Shown here: in pieces, positions 43,532 through 55,255 of the stretch
Numbering within the stretch: the first letter of the stretch is position 1
Layout of the letters: each line of letters starts with the position of its first letter
Assembly: GCA_019636845.1 (NCBI GenBank)
Contig: JAHBWV010000001.1
Location: forward strand, 2,790,001 to 2,854,000
Origin: Phycisphaeraceae bacterium
GTDB lineage: Bacteria; Planctomycetota; Phycisphaerae; Phycisphaerales; UBA1924
Length of the DNA stretch: 64,000 nucleotides
Direction: 5' to 3'
Notes under the pieces: model-generated
Databases searched by the model: none
Seen by the model: only the letters and a program-made list of their open reading frames with translations
What the model was told of the DNA's origin: nothing
Position numbers and translations under genes: made by a program

Positions 43532-45283
43532 ATGCGAGTCTCATTCATCTTGTGCGCTTTGTTCGTACTCGCTCCATTCGCTGTCCGCGCGCAAGACCTA
43601 CCCGCGTTGCCCGACCTCGTCGAACGTGCATCGCCGTCCGTAGGCATCTGGAAATGGATCGACTTTGACGGCACCGTGCTATCGCAGGCAACGGCATTTG
43701 TAGTCGGCGATGGGCTTATCGCAACGAACCACCACGTTGTAGCCCAAGACATGCGCACCACTGCCTTCGCAGTGATTCAGTTTACACCAGAGGTCATAGT
43801 CGGCGTCAATGAGGGAGCGGTTGTCTATTCAGATGAGGCTCGCGACCTGGTGTTGATTCGGCTCGAACGCCCATATGAAAAGTACGTAAGGATAGCTGGA
43901 AGCGCCCTGCTCGTGCCTATAGGCATGTTCGACCCATTTTTGCCTCCAATCCCACTCGCCAATAGGACTCCGCGTGTCGGCGAGCCCGTCGTTTGCCTCG
44001 GGAACCCAATGGGTCTTGGCATTAGTGCTTCTCAGGGGATCGTCTCTGCCTTGCGATCAGCCGACGATAACTTGGGGCAGATCCAGTTGAGCATCGCGGC
44101 TTCGCCAGGATCGAGCGGGGCACCTATTCTTGATGCTCAAGGTCATTTACTCGGGTTAATTCACTCAACTGTTGTTGGAGGGCAACAGATCGCGATGGGC
44201 ACGCTGCTTTCGCAAGCCATCGCACAAGGCAATGATCCTTTGTTCTCGCCATCGGTCCGAGATTGGGCCGCGGTCACACACACTGCCGCTGAGATTGAAG
44301 CGGGCGAGCGGCTGTTCATTGACGCCACATCCACAGTATTTGCAGACATATCTAATCGAATCACGCTGGCCAATCAAGAGGAAGCGAATCGTGTGGCTCT
44401 TGATGCGAGAAATCGACTCTCGGCTGACGAGTGGACGCGACTTGCTGTCGCGCTCGGCGAGGGTGCTCCCGACCACTTTCTACCGGCCATGCCAGCGTGC
44501 AGTTCGCATTGGACTCATGCATTGAGATCCTTGTATGGCGACGATTGGAGCGAGCAGTACCGCGCACAATCCGACTTGGCGTATGAGTCGCACACAGCGT
44601 CCTACTTGAGCCGTTCTGGCATGAAATGGGCCGCTTCATTCGCTCTTGATTCCGATCTGCTTCGGCGCGCTCACGCGATGATGCCGCACGACGAGATGAT
44701 CGCGTGGGACTACAGCCGCGCTCTTTTGCGCCAATGCAAGGCTGCATCGCAGAACCCCGATTTGACAAGTGACCTCGGTCGAGTAATCACTGAAGTATGT
44801 GAATCAAACGCAGCTACTGCAATAGACGTACTGTCGACGCTCAAAGAGCAAAACCCGTTGTGGGCCACGAGAAGCGATTATTGGCATGAGGTCGGCATGG
44901 CCTATCTGCTCTCAGGACAAGTGGCAGAGGCGACAGAATCGCTTTGTCGACGGTTCGAATGCGAGAACGGACTCGCTGTAATGTTTGCGGTGATGAGTGA
45001 TTCACGCGAGAATCCGCAGTACCTGCGCGATGCGTGGTCCTTTGCAGTCAAGCGGGGATTCGCTGACAGCGCAGACCTTGCTCGCTTTGCCAATCGAGTC
45101 GCAGACGTCTCGGCGAGACTCCCCAAAGATGCGGATGTCAAGAGCCGCTGCGCTGTGCTTCAGAATGAAGTAAAGCAGGTCGAGGGGTCGTTGAATGAAT
45201 GTACGGATGTGCTGAAGGACGTCAATGAGCGGATAATCCGTGACTCGATAGGGAGAGTCTCGGCGCGTTGCGCTTCCAAATAG
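43532..45283 (+). CDS. Secreted trypsin-like serine protease with helical C-terminal domain
   Basis: A 583-residue exported protease. ATG 43532 gives a signal peptide (LCALFVLAPFAVRAQ); upstream in-frame sequence to 42761 is not supported. S1C/DegP-like catalytic triad: His in TNHHVVAQD (about 66), Asp in ARDLVLIRL (about 107) and Ser in SPGSSGAPI (about 195). No PDZ domain follows. Instead there are about 330 helical residues with TPR-like pieces (YWHEVGMAYLLSGQVAEATE) and three or four Cys that could form disulfides. GC content is lower than neighbours (29 of 60 at 44341-44400), suggesting acquired DNA. Target unknown. Confidence 0.82.
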   Translation: MRVSFILCALFVLAPFAVRAQDLPALPDLVERASPSVGIWKWIDFDGTVLSQATAFVVGDGLIATNHHVVAQDMRTTAFAVIQFTPEVIVGVNEGAVVYSDEARDLVLIRLERPYEKYVRIAGSALLVPIGMFDPFLPPIPLANRTPRVGEPVVCLGNPMGLGISASQGIVSALRSADDNLGQIQLSIAASPGSSGAPILDAQGHLLGLIHSTVVGGQQIAMGTLLSQAIAQGNDPLFSPSVRDWAAVTHTAAEIEAGERLFIDATSTVFADISNRITLANQEEANRVALDARNRLSADEWTRLAVALGEGAPDHFLPAMPACSSHWTHALRSLYGDDWSEQYRAQSDLAYESHTASYLSRSGMKWAASFALDSDLLRRAHAMMPHDEMIAWDYSRALLRQCKAASQNPDLTSDLGRVITEVCESNAATAIDVLSTLKEQNPLWATRSDYWHEVGMAYLLSGQVAEATESLCRRFECENGLAVMFAVMSDSRENPQYLRDAWSFAVKRGFADSADLARFANRVADVSARLPKDADVKSRCAVLQNEVKQVEGSLNECTDVLKDVNERIIRDSIGRVSARCASK

Positions 45284-45330
45284 GTCCGCTCGTCCGAGGC
45301 GAGTTGCAAGCCGCCATGATCGCATGTCGC

Positions 45331-45349
45331 ATCGGCTCGGAGAGCCGAT
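45331..45349. terminator. Putative hairpin between convergent genes
   Basis: ATCGGCTC - GGA - GAGCCGAT, an 8-bp stem in the 91-base gap between the protease and fumC. No T-run. Confidence 0.4.
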
Positions 45350-45374
45350 CTACCCAAGACCACCCTAGACCGAG

Positions 45375-46943
<1,569 letters not shown>

Positions 46944-47002
46944 AGGGGGAACTCCTGTGGGGGCGGAATGGTAGAAGAGTGAGGGAAAGGGGCAGAGGGG
47001 CT

Positions 47003-47046
47003 GATGAAATCGCCAAAGGGCGAAGGGCCAGATGGCAAACAGGGGC
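47003..47046 (-). repeat. Dispersed intergenic repeat, CTTCATnTGCC family, inverted copy D
   Basis: On the minus strand: TTTGCCATCTGGCCCTTCGC, then CCTTTGGCGATTTCATC. It lies in the 242-base divergent gap upstream of fumC, which shows no other recognisable element. Confidence 0.45.
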
Positions 47047-47185
47047 AGGGGGCGAGGGGAGAGCGAAAGACGTACACCGTACAGCGAAGAGTGAAGAGCG
47101 AGGGCAAGGATTGGCGGGGGCGTAGGATTGTGTTGGGGCAGGGTGTCTCGGAGGCGATGTGGGGCAGAACGGGAAAGGATGTCAC

Positions 47186-48499
47186 ATGCGGAATCGCGTG
47201 AACGGCGGCTGGCGGAGCGGGCTCGGCATCGCCGCGATGGCTGGCTTGATCGTGGGATTGAGCGTGGGCACGTGGAGCGTGGGCTTAGCGAGCGGGCAGA
47301 GCGGCGCGTCTCGCGGGGGGGGCCAGCCGTCAGCCCCTGACACGAACCCGTATCTGAGGCGTTATGACCCGAAGGATTGGGTGCTGGATATCCGCGTGGA
47401 TGTGGCGAGCTCGCAGGAGGTGTTGTACTCGCCTCAGGGGCAGTTCCCCACGCAGGAGATGTGGAAGTTTGATTCCGCGGTGATTGTGTTCCCGATTCTG
47501 CCGCCCACGTCGGGGTGGAATCCGCTTGAGCGTGACGGGTTTCTGGGTTCCGTGACGTTCAATGACCGGGTGCGTGTGGAGACGTTCGAGGTTCTGGAGG
47601 GGTATCCGTCGGGGACGAAGCTTGCGAAGTGGACGCTCGAGCAGGGCGGCTATCAGGGCAAGCACATGAACCTGAACGTGAAGATCTCCGGAACCGGATA
47701 CAAGGTTCAGTTCAACGAGCAGGAGGCGATGAAGCTCGGCTGGCCGACGACGTGGCCCGCGGAGGCGCTGAACGCAACAAAGCCCGAGGCGTACATCGAT
47801 CGCTCACCCTCCGGCGAGGTGCTGGACATGTCTCCGGTGCAGGAGTTGGTGGCGAGGTGGACGAACGGGAAGCCGCAGAGCCAGCCACCTGTCGTGACGG
47901 CGAAGTGGATCACGGGTCAGGTCGCCGAGCTCGTGCAGGTGTCGGGTTCCGGGTACGGGTTCTCGCGGACGGGGAAGATCCAGGGTGTGGATGGGAAGGG
48001 CGCGCCGCAGACGGCGCTTGATCGGCGCGGGTCGCAGTTTGACGCGACGACCCTGCTTGTCGCGTGCCTGCGCGAGGCGGGGATTCCGACTCGGATGGTT
48101 GTGGGGTATGACGTCGCGCAGGACAAGGAAGAGCGGACGTTTCTGAAGGTGAAGCGCGGCTCGACGGATGAGATCCGCTGCTGGGCCGAGTTTGCGTTGT
48201 ACGACGAGCAACGTGACATCCTGACGTGGGTTCCTGTCGATGTGGTGGCGCAGCGGAAGAAGAGCTCACGGATGCCGGACCTCAAGAAGCCGTGGGACTA
48301 TTTCGGGAACAACGAGGACCTGCAGATGCTGGTGCCGTTCGCGTTCCAGTTGCAGCCGCCGACGACGGTGCGGTACTACGGGACGCCGGGGTTCTGGGGC
48401 TGGATCGTGATGCCGACGCTTCCGGAGCGTGCGGAGCAGTGGCTGACGCTCGACGTGACGAGCCCGTCGCGCAGGGGCGGGCAGCCGCGGAGGAATTGA
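47186..48499 (+). CDS. Transglutaminase-fold secreted protein lacking catalytic Cys and His
   Basis: A 437-residue exported protein. ATG 47186 has AAAGGA upstream; signal about 1-37, ending LASGQSG. A beta-rich N-terminal domain (about 50-190) is followed by a transglutaminase-like core: RRGSQFDATTLLVACLREAG, then IPTRMVVGYD, and later RCWAEFALYD and LTWVPVDVV. In active enzymes the first block carries the nucleophile Cys in a GxC motif and the second the His of HAW. Here the positions read GSQ and RCW. The Asp in PVD is kept. Probably a binding rather than catalytic protein. Alternative start 47159. Confidence 0.78.
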   Translation: MRNRVNGGWRSGLGIAAMAGLIVGLSVGTWSVGLASGQSGASRGGGQPSAPDTNPYLRRYDPKDWVLDIRVDVASSQEVLYSPQGQFPTQEMWKFDSAVIVFPILPPTSGWNPLERDGFLGSVTFNDRVRVETFEVLEGYPSGTKLAKWTLEQGGYQGKHMNLNVKISGTGYKVQFNEQEAMKLGWPTTWPAEALNATKPEAYIDRSPSGEVLDMSPVQELVARWTNGKPQSQPPVVTAKWITGQVAELVQVSGSGYGFSRTGKIQGVDGKGAPQTALDRRGSQFDATTLLVACLREAGIPTRMVVGYDVAQDKEERTFLKVKRGSTDEIRCWAEFALYDEQRDILTWVPVDVVAQRKKSSRMPDLKKPWDYFGNNEDLQMLVPFAFQLQPPTTVRYYGTPGFWGWIVMPTLPERAEQWLTLDVTSPSRRGGQPRRN

Positions 48500-48544
48500 G
48501 CGGGAGCGTTGGCATCCGCTCTGGAGCGCGACGCGTCTGGCACT

Positions 48545-49399
48545 TCAGAAGCGATCGAGCCAGCGAGTCGAGGGAAGGAATGTGTAGTCGTCGGTGGTGT
48601 GGGTCTGCCCGGGAGCGACACGGATCCCGAGTCGGACGTGGCCGTCGATGAAGACGAGGTTGGCGCGTATGTCGTTCGAGCCGAACCAGTCTTGCTTGCG
48701 ATTGCCGCCGTCGTCGTAGTTGTAGATGGTGTGCGTTCCGATGACCCAGGTCTTCGCGGGTTGTTCGATGTAGGGCATGCGCCCGCCCCCCGAGGGCACG
48801 AGCGTGGGGAACTCATCGCCGTATGGATTGGCATCCGGCGCGTGATCGTTCAGAACATACGACGCGCCGAGGAAATCGTACATGCGTTCGGCGCGTTCGA
48901 GGCCTGGGATGGGGAGCCCGGTGTTGTCGAGGCCTCTATCGATGGGCGAGCGGAACTGCTCGATCTCGAAGGGTGGCGCTGTGGGATCGTGGGGTTCGTC
49001 TGCTGGGATGTCCTGGGATGTGACGTAGCGATTGAGGGGGCGACGCTCGGCTCCGATGGTGTTGATGCCGTAGAACGGCAGCGTGCCCTTCTTGCCGCCG
49101 AAGAGGGAGCCGATGACAGACTCGCCGCCGGAAGGGAGCGGGCCCATCGCCTGGGGGAGGTGGCCGGGGAAGTCGTTCTGATAGAGGGTGAGGCCGACGG
49201 AGAGCTGCTGGAGGCGGCTGCCGCACACGGTGATCTGGGCCTGCCTGCGTGCGGAGCCGAGCGTGGGGAGGAGGATGCCGATGAGCAGCGCGATGATCGC
49301 GATGACGACGAGGAGCTCGATGAGGGTGAAGGCGCGCGAGCGAGCCGTAAACGGCGTGCGCAGCGTCAGACGAGATCGGAGTGTTATGGCTGACGGCAT
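48545..49399 (-). CDS. Prepilin-like secreted protein with N-terminal methylation motif
   Basis: A 284-residue pseudopilin-like protein. After a basic leader of about 22 residues comes [20 protein letters not shown], the type IV prepilin cleavage and methylation motif (cleavage before Phe, Glu at +5). The body is a beta-rich globular domain with FIDGHVRLG near the C-terminus, the pattern of planctomycete DUF1559-like and H-X9-DG proteins. Such proteins are numerous in planctomycetes. Start ATG 49399, weak ribosome site; the longer frame to 49774 overlaps the polymerase gene. It follows the polymerase by 67 bases. Confidence 0.85.
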   Translation of the reverse strand: MPSAITLRSRLTLRTPFTARSRAFTLIELLVVIAIIALLIGILLPTLGSARRQAQITVCGSRLQQLSVGLTLYQNDFPGHLPQAMGPLPSGGESVIGSLFGGKKGTLPFYGINTIGAERRPLNRYVTSQDIPADEPHDPTAPPFEIEQFRSPIDRGLDNTGLPIPGLERAERMYDFLGASYVLNDHAPDANPYGDEFPTLVPSGGGRMPYIEQPAKTWVIGTHTIYNYDDGGNRKQDWFGSNDIRANLVFIDGHVRLGIRVAPGQTHTTDDYTFLPSTRWLDRF

Positions 49400-49466
49400 C
49401 TGTTGAAAAGGATAGTGGCCCGCGTGCGGCTTGGTTGCGTCGGTGGCATTCTTTCGGTCTGCGTGG

Positions 49467-50870
49467 TCAGTCGCTCTCGTCGTCGGCCTCATCCGGCTCG
49501 TTGAGCGTGTCGGGTATCGCGAGGTCGGGCACGGACTGGAAGGCGATGCCGCCCTTGCCGCTGGTGCGGGCGTCGTGCATCGAGCACGGATAGACGGTGT
49601 GACGCCCGTACTTGGCGTCGAGCCGATCAACGGCCTTGGCGAGAGCCATGCGGCGTTGCTCTCCGTGGAAGAGCGCGGCGGCGATGTCGGCCTGGGGCGC
49701 GAGTTCGTGAAGGGTGACGCCGACGCACAGGGGCGTGCGTCCATCGCGTGGGCGCGTCTCCCAGACGCGCGCAAAAGCTTCGAGAAGTGTCAACGTGTCG
49801 GCGGAGCCGGGGGGCAGGGAGATGTCGTTTGCCCAGGCGTTGCGCCGGCGTGGCCCGCTGAGTGAGGCACCGAGGGGGCCGACCGTTCGAGAGTTCTGAT
49901 CAGCGATCGGCATCGTGCGGCTGGTGGGCCGGAAGCCATCGCCGGAAGCTCGCTCGTGAACGGCGGAAGGGTGAAAGGCGCGGCCGGGATCCATGTAGCG
50001 GAGCCAGACACTGAGTTTCGCGGCTCCGTAGCCGATGTGTCGGAGGCGCGAGCCGGCCTTGTTGAGCAGACGCACGAGGATGGCGCGGGCGCGATCGTCC
50101 GTACGGTCCTTCGGCGAGAGAACGTGCTGGTGTCCGATGCTTCGGCGACGGGTCGGGGGCTCGGGGACGTCGTGCCCGCGGACCCAGTGCCACCAGGTGC
50201 GTCCGATGATGCTCTCCCACGCGGCTTCCATCTCGCGTTCGCTGAGGGCGCAGAGCTCCTCGATCGTTCGGATGCCCTTGCGGTCGAGACGCTCGCGCAT
50301 CCGGCGGCCGATGCCGGGGAGGTCGATCAGTTCGAGGGAGTAAAGACGCTGGGGGAGCTCGTGGGTGTCGATGATGACGAGCCCGTCGGGCTTCATCATG
50401 TCCGAGGCGACCTTGCCGAGAAAGCGGTTGGGGGCGATGCCGATGGAGCATCGCACGACATCGCCGATGCGGTCACGGATCGACTGCTTGATGGAGAGCG
50501 CCAGCGCGCGTGCGCCGGGCTCGTTGCGTTCGCTCGGTTGCAGGCGGCACGACACCTCGTCGATCGAATGGACGCCGCGGATGGGGATGCAACGCTCGAT
50601 CGCCTCGATGATGCGGTGGTGGTACTCGACATAGAGGCGCGGACGCGACTCGACGAAGATCATCGATGGGCAGATGCGTCTGGCATCGCGGACGGAGGTG
50701 CCGGTCTTGATGCCCAGCCGCTTGGCCTCCACGCTTGCAGCGAGGAGGGATGTGGTATCGGTGAGAACGGCCACAACGCCGATCGGGCGGCTTCGCAGGT
50801 CGGGCCGCTCCTGCTGCTCGACAGAAGCGAAATAGCTGTTGAGATCGAGATAGAGTGTGGTGAGGGCCAT
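49467..50870 (-). CDS. Y-family DNA polymerase (DinB/UmuC-like)
   Basis: A 467-residue translesion DNA polymerase. Catalytic metal ligands are retained: Asp in [13 protein letters not shown] (about 7-19) and Asp-Glu in HSIDEVSC (about 100-107). The steric region and palm follow, then a helix-hairpin-helix near residue 185 ([19 protein letters not shown]). The little-finger domain (about 240-390) is present with a variable insertion around 305-350. The first motif differs from the usual DMDAFF. The C-terminal end is acidic ([10 protein letters not shown]). A LexA-type operator was not identified. Could be called Pol IV-like; no clamp-binding motif was noted. Confidence 0.88.
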   Translation of the reverse strand: MALTTLYLDLNSYFASVEQQERPDLRSRPIGVVAVLTDTTSLLAASVEAKRLGIKTGTSVRDARRICPSMIFVESRPRLYVEYHHRIIEAIERCIPIRGVHSIDEVSCRLQPSERNEPGARALALSIKQSIRDRIGDVVRCSIGIAPNRFLGKVASDMMKPDGLVIIDTHELPQRLYSLELIDLPGIGRRMRERLDRKGIRTIEELCALSEREMEAAWESIIGRTWWHWVRGHDVPEPPTRRRSIGHQHVLSPKDRTDDRARAILVRLLNKAGSRLRHIGYGAAKLSVWLRYMDPGRAFHPSAVHERASGDGFRPTSRTMPIADQNSRTVGPLGASLSGPRRRNAWANDISLPPGSADTLTLLEAFARVWETRPRDGRTPLCVGVTLHELAPQADIAAALFHGEQRRMALAKAVDRLDAKYGRHTVYPCSMHDARTSGKGGIAFQSVPDLAIPDTLNEPDEADDESD

Positions 50871-50937
50871 GGCTACGAACCAATCATAGCCCTAACAAAC
50901 AAGCGCGACGTGTGCTGGCTGCCGAGCGTCTGGATGT

Positions 50938-52338
50938 TCAGAAATCGACCTGCACGCGCAGGAGCCCGACGACGGCATCGTCGATCTGGCGGTCGCCCCC
51001 CGGATTGACGATGAATTGCAGGCCCGGTTTCACACTCAGGAATGGCGTGAGCTGGGCCTTGTAGAAGCACTCGATCGCGGTCTCATCATCGTCATACCCT
51101 GCGCCCTGGACCAGATCGACCCATGTGGCCTGGATGCCGAAGGTGTCGTCGTCGCGTCCCGCGAACGAGCCGACGTGAGAGGCGCCCGCCGCGATGTGCC
51201 ACTGGACTTCCGAGACGTCGTCGTCGGCCCATCCGGCCCGGATGAACGCCCGCCATCCGCGCCCCTCGTCATTGGCTCCGTCCCCTGAGAGTCGCTGCTC
51301 AAGCATCAGATATGCCCCTTGAGCACCGGAGGTTCCGGTTTCGTCGAGGGTCTCAAAGTCTCCGGTGTGCCGCCAGATTCCGGCGGCGGCGCGTCCGGGC
51401 AGACCCGCGATGGGTGTGCCGCGAAGATCGAGTTCGAAGATGAGGAAGAGATCGTCCGATTGCCGGTCGCTGAAGAACGATGCGGGACCATTCGCGCCGG
51501 TGCGCACGCCATCGGCGGCGGATGCGCCATCGAAGAGTGCCGCACGGATGGCGATGTGCTCGCTCGGGACGACTTCGAAGATGAATCCCATCGCAGGATC
51601 GGGATACGAAGGGAGCGCGAAAGCCGTGGGGCTGAGCGCGACAGATGTGTTGACGAAGTCGGAGGCGGAAACAAGAAAGCCGAACTCGGCGTTGGCCTCG
51701 ATCTTTCCGAACTTCAGACGGAGCGTGTCGTCGAGGAGCATCTGCTGGAACCAGAGTTCGCCGATCTGATCGAGCGAACGGTCGGAAGCGATGTTGCTGA
51801 CACCCTGGTAGTCGCCGACATCCTCCGATGGGTCGCGGCCGCCGTACCAGTATGCATCCATGAAGACCGTCGCGCCTTTCCAACCGAGAAGCGGATCGAA
51901 GGAGAGCGTGAGATTGATGTCGGTCAGCATGCGCGATGATGCGCGTCGGCTGAGCCCACCATCCCAGACGCCGGACCATTCGAAGAGGTGGAACCCCTCG
52001 ATGGAGATGCCGCGTGCTTCGAGAGCGGCGCGTGCGCCGCCCCAGTCGCCGGTGGCTCGATCCCACGCCCACCATGGGCGATGCCCGAACCATGAGCGGG
52101 GCGTCTCGGGTTTTTCGCCGGAGGGTGTGTCGGACGCGTCATCGACGCGACGCGCCGCGGCTTCGGGCCTTTGCGTGAGTTCAGGCGGCGCGAGCGAGAC
52201 CTCGCCCTCGTTGAACCGCTCCTCCGCGCCGGCGAGCGCAACATCCGGCGGCTCGGCAGAGGCGAGAACTCCGGGCAACCCTGACACAAAGAGAGCGACG
52301 GCCGATCCCGCGCGAGCGTTTGTGCGTCCGAGGCCCAT
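50938..52338 (-). CDS. Carbohydrate-selective porin, OprB family
   Basis: A 466-residue outer-membrane porin. Signal at about 1-27. An Ala/Glu-rich linker follows (about 30-75), then the OprB signature WDRATGDWGGARAALEARGI (about 92-111). The rest alternates short amphipathic strands rich in aromatic residues (WFQQMLLDDTLRLKFGKIEAN) and ends in VDF, with the terminal aromatic needed for barrel assembly. OprB porins pass sugars. Its presence indicates a diderm envelope. Monocistronic. Confidence 0.85.
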   Translation of the reverse strand: MGLGRTNARAGSAVALFVSGLPGVLASAEPPDVALAGAEERFNEGEVSLAPPELTQRPEAAARRVDDASDTPSGEKPETPRSWFGHRPWWAWDRATGDWGGARAALEARGISIEGFHLFEWSGVWDGGLSRRASSRMLTDINLTLSFDPLLGWKGATVFMDAYWYGGRDPSEDVGDYQGVSNIASDRSLDQIGELWFQQMLLDDTLRLKFGKIEANAEFGFLVSASDFVNTSVALSPTAFALPSYPDPAMGFIFEVVPSEHIAIRAALFDGASAADGVRTGANGPASFFSDRQSDDLFLIFELDLRGTPIAGLPGRAAAGIWRHTGDFETLDETGTSGAQGAYLMLEQRLSGDGANDEGRGWRAFIRAGWADDDVSEVQWHIAAGASHVGSFAGRDDDTFGIQATWVDLVQGAGYDDDETAIECFYKAQLTPFLSVKPGLQFIVNPGGDRQIDDAVVGLLRVQVDF

Positions 52339-52494
52339 TCGTCTGCTCCACGAGGGAATCAGCGGGGATGGGATCGACAGACGCAGCCCTTGAGTTGATC
52401 CAGAGCCGGGGAGTCTCCGTAAGGGAATGCGCGGATACGGGCACCTGATCAGGTGTGCCCCGACCCGCGTGCGTGGGGACGACGCGGGCTTCGC

Positions 52495-53391
52495 TCACTC
52501 GTGGACCATCGAAGTGGTCAGCACGGGGAGCGAGACGATGTTTCCAAGATTGGTGCGCACAAGGATGCGGCTCATCGGATCGATTCCTTCGACCATGCCC
52601 GTGACGGGCTTGCCGTTGTGGATGAACGTGCGACGGGTGCCGAGGAGCACATCACGCTTGGTCCAAGCGTGCCGGAGATCGGCGGTCGAGAGGAGCAGTG
52701 ATCGCTCCACCTCACGGAGCAGAGCGCACGCGGCATCGAGTCGCGAGACGGGCTCGGCCCCATCGGGCGTGAGCATCCGCAGCGATGCGGCATGATCGCG
52801 CAACGCGAGAGGGAAGTCGGCACGTGTCTGAGCGACGTTGATGCCGATCCCGATCAGCAGGACCTCGCCGCAGTCGGGCCGGGATTCTCGCTCGATGAGC
52901 ACGCCGGCGACCTTCCTCCCTCCCCCACCGTTGGCGGCGCGGCCTCGCTCGACGACATCGTTGGGCCAGCGGAGCCCGAGGATGTGCTTGCGACCGATCA
53001 GCATTTCGCAGGCGCGGCACGCGGCCAGCCCGATGGCGATCGGGAGCGTCTCGACGGCACTTCCCGCGAGCCACGCGGGATCGATCGCCAGCGTCATGGC
53101 CAGACCGAGGCCCTGCTCATCGGACCAGGTGCGGCCAAGCCGCCCTCGTCCGGCGGTTTGCACGCCCGCGAGCACGCAGACACCCGGGCCGAGATGCGTC
53201 GCACCTGACGCGTACTGGCGTGCGGCATCCTGCGTCGATGCGGTGCTGGCGAGCACCTGCACGCGATCGATCAGCATGATCTGGCGAGAAGTGATCATCG
53301 CCTCGATGCGGGTTGCCCAGGTGTGCAGGGACGCGTCGGTGCCTTGGCGCGGGCCCGAACCATCCTTGTGCGTCTCTGTTTCGTGTCCCAT
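52495..53391 (-). CDS. birA: Biotin--[acetyl-CoA-carboxylase] ligase
   Basis: A 298-residue biotin protein ligase that activates biotin with ATP and transfers it to a lysine of carboxylase carrier proteins. Motifs are STASTQD, AGRGRLGRTWSDEQG (the adenylate-binding GRGRxGR), LRWPNDVV and RKVAGVLIE. There is no N-terminal winged helix, so it is a class I ligase without repressor function. The small C-terminal SH3-like domain is present (PVTGMVEGIDPMSRILV). It starts two bases before the end of nadC, which lies immediately upstream, so it is cotranscribed. Confidence 0.93.
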   Translation of the reverse strand: MGHETETHKDGSGPRQGTDASLHTWATRIEAMITSRQIMLIDRVQVLASTASTQDAARQYASGATHLGPGVCVLAGVQTAGRGRLGRTWSDEQGLGLAMTLAIDPAWLAGSAVETLPIAIGLAACRACEMLIGRKHILGLRWPNDVVERGRAANGGGGRKVAGVLIERESRPDCGEVLLIGIGINVAQTRADFPLALRDHAASLRMLTPDGAEPVSRLDAACALLREVERSLLLSTADLRHAWTKRDVLLGTRRTFIHNGKPVTGMVEGIDPMSRILVRTNLGNIVSLPVLTTSMVHE

Positions 53392-53393
53392 CG

Positions 53394-54359
53394 TCAGACC
53401 GCATCCAGGCCAAAGTCCAGCACCGTCGCCCCGTGCGTGATGGAGCCGACGCTGATGCGTTCGACGCCCGTCAGCGCGATCGCACGGATCGACTCCAGCG
53501 TCACGCCTCCCGAGGCCTCGAGTTCGATCCTCGATCCCGCACCGTCGCGCAGCGCCACCGCACGCGACAGCATCTCCGTCCCCATGTTGTCGAGCAGCAC
53601 GATGTCCACCAGCCCCGGCTCAACCTTCAGGATCTCTGCGAACTGATCGAGCGTGTCCACCTCGACCTCGACGAACGGCTTGAGCAGCGGCGCGGGGCCG
53701 CTTGACCAGATCGCACGGGCCTTTCGCGAGACGTCGGCGACGAAGGCACCAAGACCAGCGAGCGGCACGTGCGCGATGTGGTTGTCCTTCAGGAGCACCG
53801 CATCGTGGAGGCCGAATCGGTGGCAACGTCCGCCGCCGCAGCGGACGGCGTATTTCTCAAGCACGCGCAGGCCCGGCGTCGTCTTGCGTGTGTCGTAGAG
53901 ATGCGCTCGGTGTCCGGTTGCCATCACCTCGACGAACATCGCGGTCCGCGTCGCGATACCCGAGAGCCGCCCGAGAAGGTTCAGATAGATCCGCTCGATG
54001 CCGAGCACGCGCCTTGTCGGCCCGGCGATCCGCGCCACGACTTGTCCGGGCTCGATTCTGTCGCCATCGCGCACGGTCGGTGCGTACGCGATCTCGGGCC
54101 ATCGATTGGTCAGTTCATAGAGCGGGATCAGCCCCGAGGCGACCCCTGCCTTTCTCGCGACAACGTGAAATCTCGAACGATGGTCCGCGGGAATCGCAAC
54201 CTCGCTGGTGATGTCTGCGCCGCCACCCCCACAGCCGAGATCTTCATCAAGCGCGAGATCCAGAAGGCGTGCGACGAGACCGGAGTCGCAGAGTGCGTCG
54301 GAGAGTTCGTGGAGCGTAAGCCCGTTCAGATCCTTCGGTTGCGAAACGCTCGGTGCCAT
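53394..54359 (-). CDS. nadC: Nicotinate-nucleotide diphosphorylase (carboxylating)
   Basis: A 321-residue quinolinate phosphoribosyltransferase that converts quinolinate and PRPP to nicotinate mononucleotide in NAD synthesis. Motifs are YDTRKTTPGLRVLEKYAV, GGGRCHRFGLHDAVLLKDNH and EVEVDTLDQFAE; the C-terminal IELEASGGVTLESIRAIALTGVE is typical. ATG 54359; a TTG three bases further upstream is the alternative. The birA gene follows directly. Family and function are secure; nadA and nadB are not in view. Confidence 0.95.
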   Translation of the reverse strand: MAPSVSQPKDLNGLTLHELSDALCDSGLVARLLDLALDEDLGCGGGGADITSEVAIPADHRSRFHVVARKAGVASGLIPLYELTNRWPEIAYAPTVRDGDRIEPGQVVARIAGPTRRVLGIERIYLNLLGRLSGIATRTAMFVEVMATGHRAHLYDTRKTTPGLRVLEKYAVRCGGGRCHRFGLHDAVLLKDNHIAHVPLAGLGAFVADVSRKARAIWSSGPAPLLKPFVEVEVDTLDQFAEILKVEPGLVDIVLLDNMGTEMLSRAVALRDGAGSRIELEASGGVTLESIRAIALTGVERISVGSITHGATVLDFGLDAV

Positions 54360-54469
54360 CAAGCCATCGTAAGCGCATTGTCATCCTCCGGAGCATGCCG
54401 GCGGGTTTCGGGGCTAAACTCGGCTGCACCTCGGAACACGGAAACGATGGGACACGGAGACACTCGCAC

Positions 54470-55255
54470 ATGGGACTCATGACCGGCAAGATCGGCCTCA
54501 TCGTCGGGATCGCCAACGATCGCTCGTATGCGTGGCACATCGCCAAGTCGATCATCGAGCACGGCGGCACCTGTGTCTTTACCCATCTTCCCGGCGAGAA
54601 GAACGAACGCCGCACGCGGAAAGCAGTCGAGGCACTGGGCCTGACCAACCCCTGGCTTCGCCCCCTCGACGCCGGCAAGGACGAGGACATCGACGCCGTC
54701 TTTGCCCAGTACGCGGAGTCCTACGACAAGATGCACTTCCTCGTGCACTCCATCGCCTTCGCCGATCGCGACTGGCTGCAGGTCGGCAAGTTCTGCGACA
54801 CGCCCCGACAGGCCTATCTCTCCGCCATCGACATCTCCGCGTACACCCTGCTGGCCATGGGCCGGCGTGCCAAGCCCCTCATGGCCAAGTCTGGCGGCGG
54901 CAGCATCATGTGCATGTCCTACTACGGCGCGGAGAAGGTCGTCCCCGGCTACAACGTCATGGGCGTCGCCAAGGCAGCCCTCGAGTGCACCGCCCGCTAC
55001 ATGGCCCTTGAGATGGGCGCGGACAACATCCGCGTGAACTCCATCTCGGGCGGCTATCTCCGCACCCTCGCCAGTTCCGCCGTCGGAGGCACCGACAGCA
55101 TGGAGGCCCGCTCCGCCGAGCGATCCCCCCTGCGCCGCTCCGTTGATGGGGCTGATGTCGGCAACACCGCTGTCTACCTCGCCAGCGATCTCTCCGCGGG
55201 CGTGACCGGCGAGACGATCTACGTCGACTGCGGCGTGAGCACGATCGGGGTGTGA
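54470..55255 (+). CDS. fabI: Enoyl-[acyl-carrier-protein] reductase (NADH), FabI type
   Basis: A 261-residue short-chain dehydrogenase-fold enzyme that reduces enoyl-ACP in the last step of each fatty-acid elongation cycle. NAD-binding start GIANDRSYAWHIAK, FLVHSIAFAD, and the catalytic pair in GYNVMGVAKAAL (Tyr-x6-Lys), typical of FabI. ATG 54470 has CGGAGA about ten bases upstream; ATG 54479 is an alternative and the longer frame from 54353 is antisense to nadC. Divergent from nadC. Confidence 0.95.
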   Translation: MGLMTGKIGLIVGIANDRSYAWHIAKSIIEHGGTCVFTHLPGEKNERRTRKAVEALGLTNPWLRPLDAGKDEDIDAVFAQYAESYDKMHFLVHSIAFADRDWLQVGKFCDTPRQAYLSAIDISAYTLLAMGRRAKPLMAKSGGGSIMCMSYYGAEKVVPGYNVMGVAKAALECTARYMALEMGADNIRVNSISGGYLRTLASSAVGGTDSMEARSAERSPLRRSVDGADVGNTAVYLASDLSAGVTGETIYVDCGVSTIGV

